Below are positions 23,644 to 31,865 of a stretch of DNA of 47,621 nucleotides, piece by piece. Every line of letters starts with the position of its first letter. The first letter of the stretch is position 1. Made by a program: the position numbers and the translations under genes. The stretch is from Eubacteriales bacterium (GTDB taxonomy: Bacteria; Bacillota; Clostridia; Christensenellales; UMGS416), in the NCBI GenBank assembly GCA_028693155.1, contig JAQUVY010000007.1, positions 1 to 47,621 on the forward strand, read 5' to 3'. The notes under the pieces are model-generated. The model had not been told where the DNA came from and searched no databases. It saw nothing but the letters and a program-made list of their open reading frames with translations.

Positions 23644-24708
23644 ATGATTCCGACATACGAAATCGCCGTGGTGGGCGCGGGGCCGGCAGGCGCCACCTTT
23701 GCCCGGCTGATGGCGTCAACATGCAGCATCGCCGTGCTGGACGGAAAACAGGACGGCGACAGCGGGTTTCACAAGCCCTGCGGCGGGCTGCTTTCCACCG
23801 ACGCGCAAAAAGCCCTCTCCCATTTCGACCTTTGCCTGCCCAAAGATGTGCTGGTGGATCCTCAGATCTTTTCGGTAAAGACCCTGGATCTTAAAAACGG
23901 GCTGATCCGCCACTATCAGCGGTTTTATGTCAATTTGGATCGCCACCGGTTTGACCGCTGGTTGCAAAGCCTGATCCCCGCCTCCGTGCGTCAAATTTGC
24001 GGCCGATTCCTCTCGGCGCGGCGGGACAACGGCGGGTTTTTGATCACCTATCGCACATCCGGCGGGCAAGAGCAGCAGCTGTGGGCGCATTTTCTGATCG
24101 GCGCGGACGGCGGAAACTCGGCGGTGCGCCGGGCGTTCTTTCCCGGCCATACTCTGCGTTCCTATGTTGCCATTCAGCAATGGTTCCCCGAGACGCACAG
24201 CGCGCCGTTCTATTCCTGCATTTTTGACCCGGAGACCAGTGACTGCTGCTCCTGGTCCATCTCCAAGGATCGCCACTTTATTTTCGGCGGGGCGTTTCCC
24301 GCGCAGGATTGCCGCGCGCGCTTTGAACGGCAAAAAGAAAAGCTGGCCGCGTTTGGTTTTCATTTCGGCCAGCCGGAAAAAACAGAAGCCTGCGTGGTGC
24401 TGCGCCCGCGGCGTTTGGGTGAGGTGTGTCTTGGCGGCGAGGGGGTCTTTTTGCTGGGGGAAGCCGCCGGCTTTATCAGCCCCAGTTCCTTGGAGGGCAT
24501 TTCTTTCGCCATTCAAAGCGGTGAAATGCTCAGCGACGCCTTTCACCTCAGCGCGAAGGATCCCACCCGTGCGTACCGCAGAAAAACGCGCCCCCTGCGC
24601 GCAAAACTGGTGGGCAAGCTTTGCAAAACGCCCTTTCTCTATCGCTCCGCCCTGCGCGCGCTGATCATGCGCAGCGGCATCCGCAGCATCGACGTGCGGG
24701 AGAACTGA
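23644..24708 (+). CDS. FAD-dependent oxidoreductase, geranylgeranyl reductase-like
   Basis: ATG 23644 follows GTGAGGTACAA; the 354 residues begin with a Rossmann FAD-binding motif VVGAGPAGATFARLMA. The next conserved part, HKPCGGLLSTDAQKAL, is the Cys-Gly-Gly region found in geranylgeranyl reductase and related flavoproteins. GADGGNSAVRR and VFLLGEAAGFISPSSLEGIS (the second FAD site) follow in order. The family reduces isoprenoid double bonds or acts as a monooxygenase-like flavoprotein. The length fits the shorter clostridial members, whose substrate is not known. It is probably read from the PBP promoter, 53 bp behind the PBP stop, but a functional tie is not evident. Confidence 0.85.
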   Translation: MIPTYEIAVVGAGPAGATFARLMASTCSIAVLDGKQDGDSGFHKPCGGLLSTDAQKALSHFDLCLPKDVLVDPQIFSVKTLDLKNGLIRHYQRFYVNLDRHRFDRWLQSLIPASVRQICGRFLSARRDNGGFLITYRTSGGQEQQLWAHFLIGADGGNSAVRRAFFPGHTLRSYVAIQQWFPETHSAPFYSCIFDPETSDCCSWSISKDRHFIFGGAFPAQDCRARFERQKEKLAAFGFHFGQPEKTEACVVLRPRRLGEVCLGGEGVFLLGEAAGFISPSSLEGISFAIQSGEMLSDAFHLSAKDPTRAYRRKTRPLRAKLVGKLCKTPFLYRSALRALIMRSGIRSIDVREN

Positions 24709-24773
24709 CCGGGTGCGTTCATCGCCCCCACGCGCTGCTGATCATGCAAAAACCCGGGCACAACCGACAAACG

Positions 24774-24804
24774 AAGAGCCTTGAGGACGACCCTCAAGGC
24801 TCTT
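24774..24804. terminator. Bidirectional terminator between flavoprotein and GNAT genes
   Basis: AAGAGCCTTGAGG (24774-24786) pairs perfectly with CCTCAAGGCTCTT (24792-24804) around five bases. Flanking T-tracts are short on both strands. It is placed between convergent genes. Confidence 0.8.
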
Positions 24805-24808
24805 GCGC

Positions 24809-25282
24809 TTATATCTGCCGGAATTTTTCCATGCGATAGTGCCCTTCCTCGTCCAACTGCCTAACACCGTCTTTGTATCCGTAGCCCATCTTTTCATAGA
24901 ACCGGCAGGCGGTGATGGACGCCGGGATCTCCACGCGCCGGGCACGCAAAAACAGCTCGTCCGCCTCCAGTGTTTCGATAATCTGCCGCCCCACGCCCTT
25001 GCCGTGGTATTCGGGCAGCACAAAGACGGTCAGCAAAATGCTCTCGGTCGTGCTGCCCCAAAAGCTGCTGATGGAACCGGTCCCCACGACGGTGCCCCCT
25101 TCACACACCACATAGGTATGGGCGTAGGACGCAATGGAGCGAACCTTGTCCGCGTTGTATGTTTCGGCCAACGTGCGCATCTCCTCCAAGGGATAGTCCC
25201 GGCTGTTGACCTCCAGAAAGTTCCGCCCGATGAGCGCGGCGATCTTCTCGGCATCCCGGTCTTCAAATCGTCTGGTGTGCAT
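24809..25282 (-). CDS. GNAT family N-acetyltransferase
   Basis: The 157-residue protein begins MHTRRFEDRDAEKIAALI. I chose ATG 25282 because GGAGG is 9 bases upstream; an ATG at 25291 touches the ribosome binding site and is unlikely. Motif A is VFVLPEYHGKGVGRQIIE. The segment ITACRFYEKMGYGYKDGVR with the terminal HYRMEKF is the common end of Firmicute GNATs. The acceptor is unknown. The gene starts right after a terminator hairpin (25300-25333) that follows rhaM, and I see no room for a promoter between, so expression may rely on readthrough. Confidence 0.9.
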   Translation of the reverse strand: MHTRRFEDRDAEKIAALIGRNFLEVNSRDYPLEEMRTLAETYNADKVRSIASYAHTYVVCEGGTVVGTGSISSFWGSTTESILLTVFVLPEYHGKGVGRQIIETLEADELFLRARRVEIPASITACRFYEKMGYGYKDGVRQLDEEGHYRMEKFRQI

Positions 25283-25298
25283 GGTGTTCATCCTCCAT

Positions 25299-25333
25299 AA
25301 AAAAGAGAGTCTCCCTGGGGATGCTCTCTTAAA
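25299..25333 (-). terminator. Terminator after rhaM, just upstream of the GNAT ribosome binding site
   Basis: AAGAGAG and CTCTCTT arms (25324-25330 with 25303-25309) plus inner TCCC/GGGA pairs form a hairpin; on the minus strand it is followed by T6. It ends 6 bases before the GGAGG of the GNAT gene. Confidence 0.75.
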
Positions 25334-25347
25334 AAAATCACCCGGCT

Positions 25348-25665
25348 TCAGGGATGGAAAAAAACTTGCGTCAGCTTGGGCTGCGCGCCGGTCTGCGGAT
25401 CCATCTCCATAACCATCACGTCCTTCATAAACTGGTTCCAACGGTCCACCACGGCGCTTTGCGCCTGCACGCGGGCGGCAAAGTCCGCCCCCCGGTCGCA
25501 CTCATAATACCCGAAAAGCTCGTTTCCCACGGTCCAGATGGTATAGTTATGGATCCCGGCCTCGTTGAGCACCTGCGTCATCTCCGGCCAGATCTGCGCA
25601 TGCCGGCGGCAGTATTCCTCCAACATGCCCTCCCGCACCGTGGCTTTCCATGCGTAACGTTCCAT
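25348..25665 (-). CDS. rhaM: L-rhamnose mutarotase
   Basis: RhaM interconverts the alpha and beta anomers of L-rhamnose. The 105 residues match the family in length and layout: MERYAWKATVREGMLEEYCR, then His22, which aligns with the catalytic His22 of the E. coli enzyme, then HNYTIW and LFGYYECD, and near the C-terminus VDRWNQFMKDVM. The ribosome binding site GGAGG is clear. No other rhamnose gene is present; rhaM is the third gene of a metG-tatD transcript with a 24-bp gap. Related small dimeric alpha-beta barrel proteins exist, so another sugar is possible. Confidence 0.9.
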   Translation of the reverse strand: MERYAWKATVREGMLEEYCRRHAQIWPEMTQVLNEAGIHNYTIWTVGNELFGYYECDRGADFAARVQAQSAVVDRWNQFMKDVMVMEMDPQTGAQPKLTQVFFHP

Positions 25666-25689
25666 GCAATATCCTCCGCAAAAAAACGT

Positions 25690-26457
25690 TTAGTCTTTTA
25701 ATTTGAACAGCTTCATAGCGTTTTCGTAGGTCTGCTGCTCCAGCTGCGCCAGCGCAACCCCGCGCAGATCGGCCAGGCGCTGCGCCGTGTGGCGAACGAA
25801 GGCGGGCTCGTTGCGCCGCCCGCGCATGGGCACCGGCGCCAGATAAGGACAGTCGGTTTCAATGAGCAGGCGGTCGGCCGGCACATATCGCGCCGCGTCC
25901 AGCAGCTTGTTGGCGTTGGCAAAGGTCACCGTGCCCGCAAAGGAAATGTACAGCCCCGCGTCCAGGCATTCCCGCGCCGACTCCACACTGCCCGACCAGC
26001 AGTGCATAATTCCGCCATGGCGCAGCCCGGCGCGCTTCAGGTAGGCCAGAAAATCGCCCCAGGCATCCCGCACATGAAAGGAGACGGGCAGCGCCAACTC
26101 CTCGGCCAGCGCCGTCTGCTGCTCCAGGCAGGTCATCTGCACCTCTCTGGGCACGTCGTCATAATAGTAGTCCAGCCCGATCTCGCCTAAGATTACCGTG
26201 TCGGCATCGGCCGCCATGGCGCGCAGATCGGCCAGCTGGGCATCGCTGAGCACCTGCGCGTCCTGCGGGCACAGCCCCACCGCCGCGCTGAGCATGGGGA
26301 AGCGCTTGGCCAGCGCCAACGCCGCGTGGCTTTGGGCAAGGTCGCCCCCCACCACGCACACCCGGCCAATGCCGTTTTGCGCGAAGGCGGCGATGAGCGC
26401 CTCCCGGTCGGCGTCAAAACGCTCCCCGGCAATGTGAGCATGGGTGTCAAACAGCAT
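25690..26457 (-). CDS. tatD: TatD family metal-dependent hydrolase
   Basis: This is a TIM-barrel amidohydrolase-type enzyme; characterised members are metal-dependent DNases. The metal ligands DTHAHI are at residues 4-9. Later motifs are GEIGLDYYYD, the His in FHVRDAWGD, MHCWSG and IETDCPYLAPVPMRGRRNEP, all standard for the family. Length (255 residues) is normal. It starts 1 bp after the metG stop. The metG-tatD order is the common Firmicute arrangement, though the usual ksgA and rnmV genes do not follow here. Confidence 0.94.
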   Translation of the reverse strand: MLFDTHAHIAGERFDADREALIAAFAQNGIGRVCVVGGDLAQSHAALALAKRFPMLSAAVGLCPQDAQVLSDAQLADLRAMAADADTVILGEIGLDYYYDDVPREVQMTCLEQQTALAEELALPVSFHVRDAWGDFLAYLKRAGLRHGGIMHCWSGSVESARECLDAGLYISFAGTVTFANANKLLDAARYVPADRLLIETDCPYLAPVPMRGRRNEPAFVRHTAQRLADLRGVALAQLEQQTYENAMKLFKLKD

Positions 26458-26458
26458 C

Positions 26459-28402
26459 TCAGCTCACGCTCACGCCGTCGGCCAGCTCGCCGTCCACGCT
26501 CACCAGCTTCAGGGTGCCCTCGCTGTCTACCGCGGCCAGTATCATGCCCTCGGAGAGGATGCCCCGCAGCTTGGCAGGCTTTAAGTTGGCCACCAGCACC
26601 ACGGTTTTGCCCACCATTTCCTCGGGGGTGTAGTGCTTGGCAATGCCGCTGACCACGGTGCGCGTGCCCAGCGTGCCCACATCCAGCGTGAGCTGCAACA
26701 GCTTATCGGCCTTGGGCACCTTTTCGCAGGCCGTCACCTTGGCCAGGCGCAGATCCAGCTTGGCAAAGTCATCGTATTCGATCTGCGGCTTGAGCGGGCC
26801 GCCCTCGGGCGCCTTGGCCGGCGCGGGCGCGGGCGGCATCAGCGCCTGCAGCTCGGAGAGCTCCTTTTCAATATCAATGCGGGGGAACAGGTTCTCGCCC
26901 TTTTTCAGCACGCTTCCCGCAGGCAGCTTGCCGAACGCCTGCACCGAAGCCCAGTCGGTCAGCTCGCCCTCGCTCATGCCCAGCTGCGCCCAAATGGCGC
27001 GGGGCGTGTGGCACAGGAAGGGCGTCAGCAGCACAGATACGATGCGGATGCCCTCGGCCAGGTGATACATCACCGTGCCCAAGCGCTCCTTTTGCGCCTC
27101 ATCCTTGGCCAGCGCCCAGGGCGCGTTCAGGTCGATATAGCGGTTCAGCTCACTGACCAGCTTCCACAGCTCCTGCAGCGCCACGGCAAACTGCATCCCG
27201 TCCATCAGCTGGGCGTAGCGCGTCACCGTCTGCCCGGCCAGGTCGCGGATGGCGCGGTCGGTATCGTTCAGCTCGCCGCAGGCGGGCAGCACGCCGTCAA
27301 AATATTTTTCCACCATGGCGGCGGTGCGGCTGACCAGGTTGCCCAAATCGTTGGCCAGGTCGGCGTTGATGCGGGTGAGCAGCGCCTTGTTGGAGAACTC
27401 TCCGTCGGCACCCAGAGGCATTTCGCGCAGCAGGAAGTACCGAATGGCGTCCACGCCGTAGCGGTCGATGAGCGCATCGGGATCCACCACGTTACCCGTG
27501 GATTTGCCCATCTTCATGCCGTTGAGCACCAGCCAGCCGTGCCCGAAGATCTGCTTGGGCTGGGGCAGATTCAGCGCATGCAGCATGATGGGCCAGATGA
27601 TGGTATGGAAACGCACGATCTCCTTGCCCACCAGATGAATATCGGCCGGCCAGTACTTTTGGTACAAGCTGTCGTCGTCGGTGTCGTAGCCCAGTGCGGA
27701 AATATAGTTGGACAGCGCGTCCACCCACACATACACCACATGATCGGGATCAAAATCCACCGGGATGCCCCACTTGAACGACGTGCGGGACACGCACAGA
27801 TCCTCCAGGCCGGGCTTGATGAAGTTGTTGATCATTTCGTTTTTGCGGGACTCGGGCTGAATGAAGTCGGGGTGCTGGTCATAATATTCCAGCAGCCAAT
27901 CGGCATATTTGGACAGCTTCATGAAGTAGGCGTCCTCCTGGGTGCGCTCTACCGGCCGGCCGCAGTCGGGGCATTTGCCGTCCTTCAGCTGGGTTTCGGT
28001 CCAAAAGGACTCGCAGGGCGTGCAGTACCAGCCCTCATATTTTCCCTTGTAAATATCGCCTTGCTCATAAAGCTGGCGGAAGATCTTCTGTACCACCTTT
28101 TGATGGCGGGGCTGGGTGGTGCGCAGGAAGTCGTTGTTGGTGATCTCCATGCGCTTCCACAGCTTTTGGATGCCGTCCACGATGTCATCCACATACTGCT
28201 GGGGCGTCACGCCTTTCTCGGCGGCCTTCCGCTCGATCTTCTGGCCGTGCTCGTCGGTGCCGGTCAGGAAATAAACGTCGTAGCCCCGCAGGCGCTTGTA
28301 ACGCGCCATGGTGTCGGCGGCCACCGTGCAGTAGGTATGGCCGATGTGCAGGCTGGCGCTGGGATAATAAATGGGCGTTGTGATATAAAAGGTATCTTTC
28401 AT
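26459..28402 (-). CDS. metG: Methionine-tRNA ligase
   Basis: MetG charges tRNA(Met) with methionine. ATG 28402 (MKDTFYITTPIYYPSASLHI) is where family homology begins, with GGAAAGG 9 bases upstream. The class I HIGH motif is His19-Ile-Gly-His22. A zinc knuckle is formed by CTPCESFW and CPDCGRP. The KMSKS motif is KMGKS, within LNGMKMGKSTGNVVDP. The last 110 residues are an EMAP-II/Trbp111-type tRNA-binding domain (YDDFAKLDLRLAKVTACE). The 647-residue length is usual for clostridial enzymes. A T-box leader with its own consensus promoter precedes it. Confidence 0.97.
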   Translation of the reverse strand: MKDTFYITTPIYYPSASLHIGHTYCTVAADTMARYKRLRGYDVYFLTGTDEHGQKIERKAAEKGVTPQQYVDDIVDGIQKLWKRMEITNNDFLRTTQPRHQKVVQKIFRQLYEQGDIYKGKYEGWYCTPCESFWTETQLKDGKCPDCGRPVERTQEDAYFMKLSKYADWLLEYYDQHPDFIQPESRKNEMINNFIKPGLEDLCVSRTSFKWGIPVDFDPDHVVYVWVDALSNYISALGYDTDDDSLYQKYWPADIHLVGKEIVRFHTIIWPIMLHALNLPQPKQIFGHGWLVLNGMKMGKSTGNVVDPDALIDRYGVDAIRYFLLREMPLGADGEFSNKALLTRINADLANDLGNLVSRTAAMVEKYFDGVLPACGELNDTDRAIRDLAGQTVTRYAQLMDGMQFAVALQELWKLVSELNRYIDLNAPWALAKDEAQKERLGTVMYHLAEGIRIVSVLLTPFLCHTPRAIWAQLGMSEGELTDWASVQAFGKLPAGSVLKKGENLFPRIDIEKELSELQALMPPAPAPAKAPEGGPLKPQIEYDDFAKLDLRLAKVTACEKVPKADKLLQLTLDVGTLGTRTVVSGIAKHYTPEEMVGKTVVLVANLKPAKLRGILSEGMILAAVDSEGTLKLVSVDGELADGVSVS

Positions 28403-28430
28403 GGTGTTCATCCTTTCCTTGCGCATAAAC

Positions 28431-28679
28431 AAAAACCTCGCCCCTATTGGATAGGGGCGAGGTAAATTTCGCGGTACCACCCTATTTTGATGCTCTGCCC
28501 GCGGCAATGACCGCAGCGCGTAAGATAACGGGCGCACCCGGCGTGGCTTGGCCGAAAAACGGCTGGGTCACGCAGCTCACGGGACCATGTTCGGCACCGC
28601 CCGCCCCACTCCTTTTCAGCATACCGGAGCTCTCTTGTTGAGGCGCGATTCAGAGCCTACTCTTCCCATCATCGCTGTT
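28431..28679 (-). promoter_or_regulatory. T-box riboswitch leader of metG
   Basis: The 14-base T-box AGGGTGGTACCGCG is exact at 28483-28470 (minus strand). Downstream the terminator is CCTCGCCCCTAT pairing with ATAGGGGCGAGG (28462-28436), then five T at 28435-28431. Upstream are stem-I-type elements (GATGATGGGAAGAGTA near 28670-28655 and AGAGAG near 28635). The triplet AUG at 28588-28586, in GAACAUGGUCCCGUGAGC, stands where a specifier codon is expected and fits tRNA(Met). Uncharged tRNA should stabilise the antiterminator and raise metG expression. Confidence 0.95.
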
Positions 28680-28685
28680 GAATCC

Positions 28686-28714
28686 ATTGTAGAGAAGGTG
28701 TGTTTCTTTGTCAA
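28686..28714 (-). promoter_or_regulatory. SigA promoter of the metG T-box transcript
   Basis: On the minus strand TTGACA (28714-28709), 17 bases, TACAAT (28691-28686). The start near 28679 leaves the T-box leader of about 280 bases. Confidence 0.92.
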
Positions 28715-28723
28715 TCCTAAAAA

Positions 28724-29467
28724 TTATTCGGGCAGCTGGGCGCGCAGCGCTTCCATCTCGCTCTTCTGCGCATCGGTCAGGCTGTAGGTCACGGTGCACA
28801 CAGCCTTCATCACCACAGCCACGCCCTGCTCATCGGTGCCCTCGGCGCGGGAGGTGAAGCCGGCCAGCAAGCCGTCGGGCGTCACTTCATAGGAGTAATA
28901 GCACATCATCTCGGGCAGGGTGTCGCTGCTGGCGGTGTTGATGACCAACGTATATACGGTATTATCGCCCTTGCTCTGGGTATCCACCCGCTCTACCAGC
29001 GTGGCGTACTCATCCTGCGTGCTCACCGAGTAAAGATCCATCATATTGACTGCGGTCAGCGGCTTGCCCAGGGACTTGCTGATGTCCACCTTGCCGTCAT
29101 CGCTCAAGCCGTAAAACTTGCCGGTGGCGCCGTCCCCCACCGCGTAGGCCACGGACTGGTTGTAGTTGTTGGTATAGCTGTGGCGGTAAAAATAGCTGCC
29201 CTCCTGCTGCTCATACCAATACACCGTGGTGCAATCGCTCATGCCGTCGTAGCTGTCGGGGTTTTCCGCCGCGTCCAGCGTCTCCCGCAGCTCCATATAA
29301 AACTGCCCCTGCGCCGCGGACTTGTTGATGGCGTTGACAATGGCCAGCTTCTGCTCGTAATATTCATCGCTGGCAGCCGGGTCTGCGGCGGAGCATCCGC
29401 TCAGCGCCAGCGCCGCTCCCATTACAACCGCCAGAGCCGCCGCCAGATATGCGATCTTCTTTTTCAT
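28724..29467 (-). CDS. Hypothetical lipoprotein
   Basis: The family is not recognised. The 247 residues start with MKKKIAYLAAALAVVMG and a lipobox LSGC at about residues 22-25, so it is an anchored surface lipoprotein. The mature part has many Tyr and Thr residues and an alternating pattern (SYTNNYNQSVAYAVGDG, VTPDGLLAGFTSRAEGTDEQ) expected of a beta-rich fold like LppX/LolA-type or DUF6612-like lipoproteins; this comparison is tentative. AAAGGATGG acts as ribosome binding site. Its stop lies 9 bp from the -35 box of the metG promoter, on the same strand, without a terminator between, so some readthrough into metG is possible. Confidence 0.8.
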   Translation of the reverse strand: MKKKIAYLAAALAVVMGAALALSGCSAADPAASDEYYEQKLAIVNAINKSAAQGQFYMELRETLDAAENPDSYDGMSDCTTVYWYEQQEGSYFYRHSYTNNYNQSVAYAVGDGATGKFYGLSDDGKVDISKSLGKPLTAVNMMDLYSVSTQDEYATLVERVDTQSKGDNTVYTLVINTASSDTLPEMMCYYSYEVTPDGLLAGFTSRAEGTDEQGVAVVMKAVCTVTYSLTDAQKSEMEALRAQLPE

Positions 29468-29500
29468 ATCGTTCCCATCCTTTTGCGTTGGAATACGGCT

Positions 29501-29529
29501 ATTATACTATAATTGCCGCAGAAAAACAC
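29501..29529 (-). promoter_or_regulatory. Possible promoter for the lipoprotein gene
   Basis: An exact TATAAT is at 29506-29501 on the minus strand, about 35 bases before the ATG. The -35 region (GTGTTT) is poor. Confidence 0.4.
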
Positions 29530-29545
29530 CCCCGGTTTTCCCCGG

Positions 29546-30763
29546 TCAGCCATACACCAGCGTTTGAAAGGTGTAGGCACCGTACAGATTGAAGCCCACG
29601 CCCCAAAGCATCAAAAGGCATTCATACCAGGCGAGCTTCTGCTCCCGGCGGCTGACCAGAAAGAAAAACAGCGCCGGAGCCAGATCACACAGGTAGCGCG
29701 TGCCGAACTGCACCCCGCCGAAGGATTTGTGCAGCAGCAGCGCAAAGAAATGCCCAACCAGACAAACGCAAAGCACCACGTCGCTCAGGTGCAGATCGCG
29801 CTTCAGTGCGCTGCGCACCAGCCGCACCGCAAAAAACACGTAAATGGGATTGCACAGCCAAAAGGCAAAGCCGCTGTCCGTGGGGAACACCAGCCTGCCC
29901 TCCTGCCACCAGGGCAGGCGAAAGATGTTGCGCAGGTTTTTGCCCACATAGCTCAGGCTGAACTGGCCGTTGGAAGATTGAACGAATTCGGGCAGGTAGT
30001 TGTGGCCAAACTCGAAAGGATCGTCAAAGCGAACGTAGTTGTAAAGGCCATACGCAAAGGCGATGGCCAGAGGCGCGGCCAACAGGGGCAGCATGGCCAA
30101 CAGGGTCTTGCCCGCGCCGGGCATTTCCTTTCGCAGGTTTTGATACACCATCAGCAGCAAAAAGGGAACATAGACCGCCTGCATGGGGCGGCAGCCCACC
30201 GCGCAGGCGATGGCGATCAGCCCCCAATACCAGCCGGCGCGTTTCGGCACGCTGACGCCGTAAAAAGCCAGCACCGTAAGCAGGAAGCCCAGCACCTGCG
30301 CCATGTTCCACACCCCGCCGGACAAGCCGAACTCCATCATGTTGCATCCGCACACCAAAAACAGCGCCAGCGCCGCGCTGACCCAGGGCGTCTGCTTCCA
30401 TCTGCGCGCCAAAAAAAACGCCGCGCAATAGCTGAGCAGAAAATAGGCGAACACCACCAGCCTGCTGGGGGTCAGCTCCCCGAAAACAAAGGTGAGCAAA
30501 AACATGGGCACCGAAGGAAAGGGGGGAAAGCTGATGTAGTATTTCCCCTCATATTCGGCGATCTCCAGCCAGGAATAGTTCTCCTCCAGCTGCGCCGTGC
30601 CTGCGCGCCAGCGCATGGCCTGCAGCGTATAGGAATCGTGGGGGCTGTGCTCCAGCATGTCAAAGCCCAGCACACCGCACAGCACGCAATAGGCCAGCGC
30701 GGCGCACAGCAGCCCGGCAAAAAACGCCGGCCATATCCGCCGAGGCTTGGCTGCCTGTTCCAT
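29546..30763 (-). CDS. Polytopic membrane protein, GT-C glycosyltransferase-like
   Basis: The 405 residues contain about ten hydrophobic helices. The first long extracytoplasmic loop has HSPHDSY and later NYSWLEIAEYEGKYYISFPP, which recalls the acidic first loop and downstream periphery of GT-C glycosyltransferases (PMT or ArnT type). The order of helices and the charged loops suit that superfamily, but no family-specific motif is certain, so a lipid-linked sugar transferase is a guess. Its start directly follows the stop of the ComEC-like gene (TAAATG), so translation is coupled. Confidence 0.65.
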   Translation of the reverse strand: MEQAAKPRRIWPAFFAGLLCAALAYCVLCGVLGFDMLEHSPHDSYTLQAMRWRAGTAQLEENYSWLEIAEYEGKYYISFPPFPSVPMFLLTFVFGELTPSRLVVFAYFLLSYCAAFFLARRWKQTPWVSAALALFLVCGCNMMEFGLSGGVWNMAQVLGFLLTVLAFYGVSVPKRAGWYWGLIAIACAVGCRPMQAVYVPFLLLMVYQNLRKEMPGAGKTLLAMLPLLAAPLAIAFAYGLYNYVRFDDPFEFGHNYLPEFVQSSNGQFSLSYVGKNLRNIFRLPWWQEGRLVFPTDSGFAFWLCNPIYVFFAVRLVRSALKRDLHLSDVVLCVCLVGHFFALLLHKSFGGVQFGTRYLCDLAPALFFFLVSRREQKLAWYECLLMLWGVGFNLYGAYTFQTLVYG

Positions 30764-31714
30764 TTAGGCCGCCTCCTTGGTCTGCGCCGCGTAGGGCTGC
30801 TCGGTTTCGCGCTCGCTGGTCACGGTGTAGCCTCCCGCGCCGTCCACGTCCACATAAATGTTGCCGCACTCGTCATTGCGCAGCACGCGAATGCCAAAGT
30901 CGTAGAGGCTTTTGAGCGTGGAGGCGGTGGGGTGGCCGTAGCTGTTGCCCGCGCCCACCTGGATCACCGCGTAGGTGGGCGAAACGGTCTCCAGCAGCGC
31001 TTTGCCGGTGGAGCCGCTGCTGCCGTGGTGCCCCACCTGCATAATGTCCACCTCGGGAAGGCACCCCGCCGCGATAAGCTGAGACTCGGTGCTCTTGCCC
31101 GCGTCTCCCGTCAGCAGCAGCGTGACGCCTGGCGCTTCTACCGTGGTGACAATGGACGATTCGTTCAGATCCTTGTCTTCATCGGAAAAGTGCAGCGTCA
31201 GCTTCATGTCGCCCAGCTGTATGCTCTCCCCCTGCTGCGGCGTCTCAATGGCCAGGTTCTGCACCGACCCCGCGTACTCGATTTGAGAGAACAGCGTGGT
31301 GTCCCGCCCCACCTGCGGCATGAGCACCCGGTCGGCGTTCATCTGGGTGAGGATGGAGGGCAGGCTGCCCACATGGTCGCTGTGGATATGGGTACCGATG
31401 ACCAGATCCAGCTTTTGCACGCCCATCTCCTTGAGCGCGTTGAGCACCGTCTCGTCTTGGTCGCTTTCGCCCGCGTCGATGAGCACCGTCTGCCCGCGCG
31501 AGGTCAAAATAACGCAGGCGCCCTGCCCCACGTCCAAAAACACGGCGTCAAAGGGGTCTTCCGAATGGACAACGGGCATATTGCCCTGTCCCCCCACCGG
31601 TGTGCTTTCGGGCTGGGTGTCACCGAAATACAGCGCCGCCGCCACCGCCGCCAACACCACGATTCCCACGATCACGTTTTGCAGCGCACTGCCTTGTTTT
31701 CTCCGCTTAGCCAT
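30764..31714 (-). CDS. ComEC/Rec2-like metallo-beta-lactamase fold hydrolase
   Basis: ATG 31714 is chosen for its GGGAGGAAGCAA ribosome binding site; 316 residues. A basic N-terminus and one hydrophobic segment (about residues 13-30) make it a signal-anchored or exported protein. The rest is the soluble hydrolase domain found at the end of ComEC: FLDVGQGACVIL, the metal-binding THIHSDHVG, TGDAG and VGHHGSSGST. Stand-alone proteins of this type may be extracellular nucleases or phosphodiesterases. There is no membrane channel part, so it is not a full DNA uptake protein. It is translationally coupled to the downstream membrane protein. Confidence 0.88.
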   Translation of the reverse strand: MAKRRKQGSALQNVIVGIVVLAAVAAALYFGDTQPESTPVGGQGNMPVVHSEDPFDAVFLDVGQGACVILTSRGQTVLIDAGESDQDETVLNALKEMGVQKLDLVIGTHIHSDHVGSLPSILTQMNADRVLMPQVGRDTTLFSQIEYAGSVQNLAIETPQQGESIQLGDMKLTLHFSDEDKDLNESSIVTTVEAPGVTLLLTGDAGKSTESQLIAAGCLPEVDIMQVGHHGSSGSTGKALLETVSPTYAVIQVGAGNSYGHPTASTLKSLYDFGIRVLRNDECGNIYVDVDGAGGYTVTSERETEQPYAAQTKEAA

Positions 31715-31802
31715 TTGCTTCCTCCCAGGCGCATTTTTTCTGCTTTTAGTATAGCGAGGTAGGGCGCACTTTTCAAACCGCCGGGAAAAAATGATATTTT
31801 TT

Positions 31803-31831
31803 TCCTGCCCGGCACACAATTATGCTATACT
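31803..31831 (+). promoter_or_regulatory. Extended -10 promoter for the TrmH-family operon
   Basis: TGC-TATACT has its -10 at 31826-31831. The -35 region is weak, as is usual with an extended -10. The start would be near 31838, 28 bases before the ATG. Confidence 0.6.
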
Positions 31832-31865
31832 TCTTTCTATATACACCTTTTATGCAGGAGGCCAT

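Noticed and set aside
29180-29512. Plus-strand frame opposite the lipoprotein signal peptide
   Set aside because: The minus strand has a convincing lipobox and ribosome binding site; the plus frame is a shadow.
29520-29560. CCGG-rich stretch after the membrane protein gene as a terminator
   Set aside because: The repeats are mostly direct, only a 4-base stem can form, and the T-run is not next to it.
29513-31762. Plus-strand open frame of 749 codons over the membrane protein and hydrolase genes
   Set aside because: The minus strand has two tightly coupled genes with motifs, signal anchor and ribosome binding sites; the plus frame has none of these.
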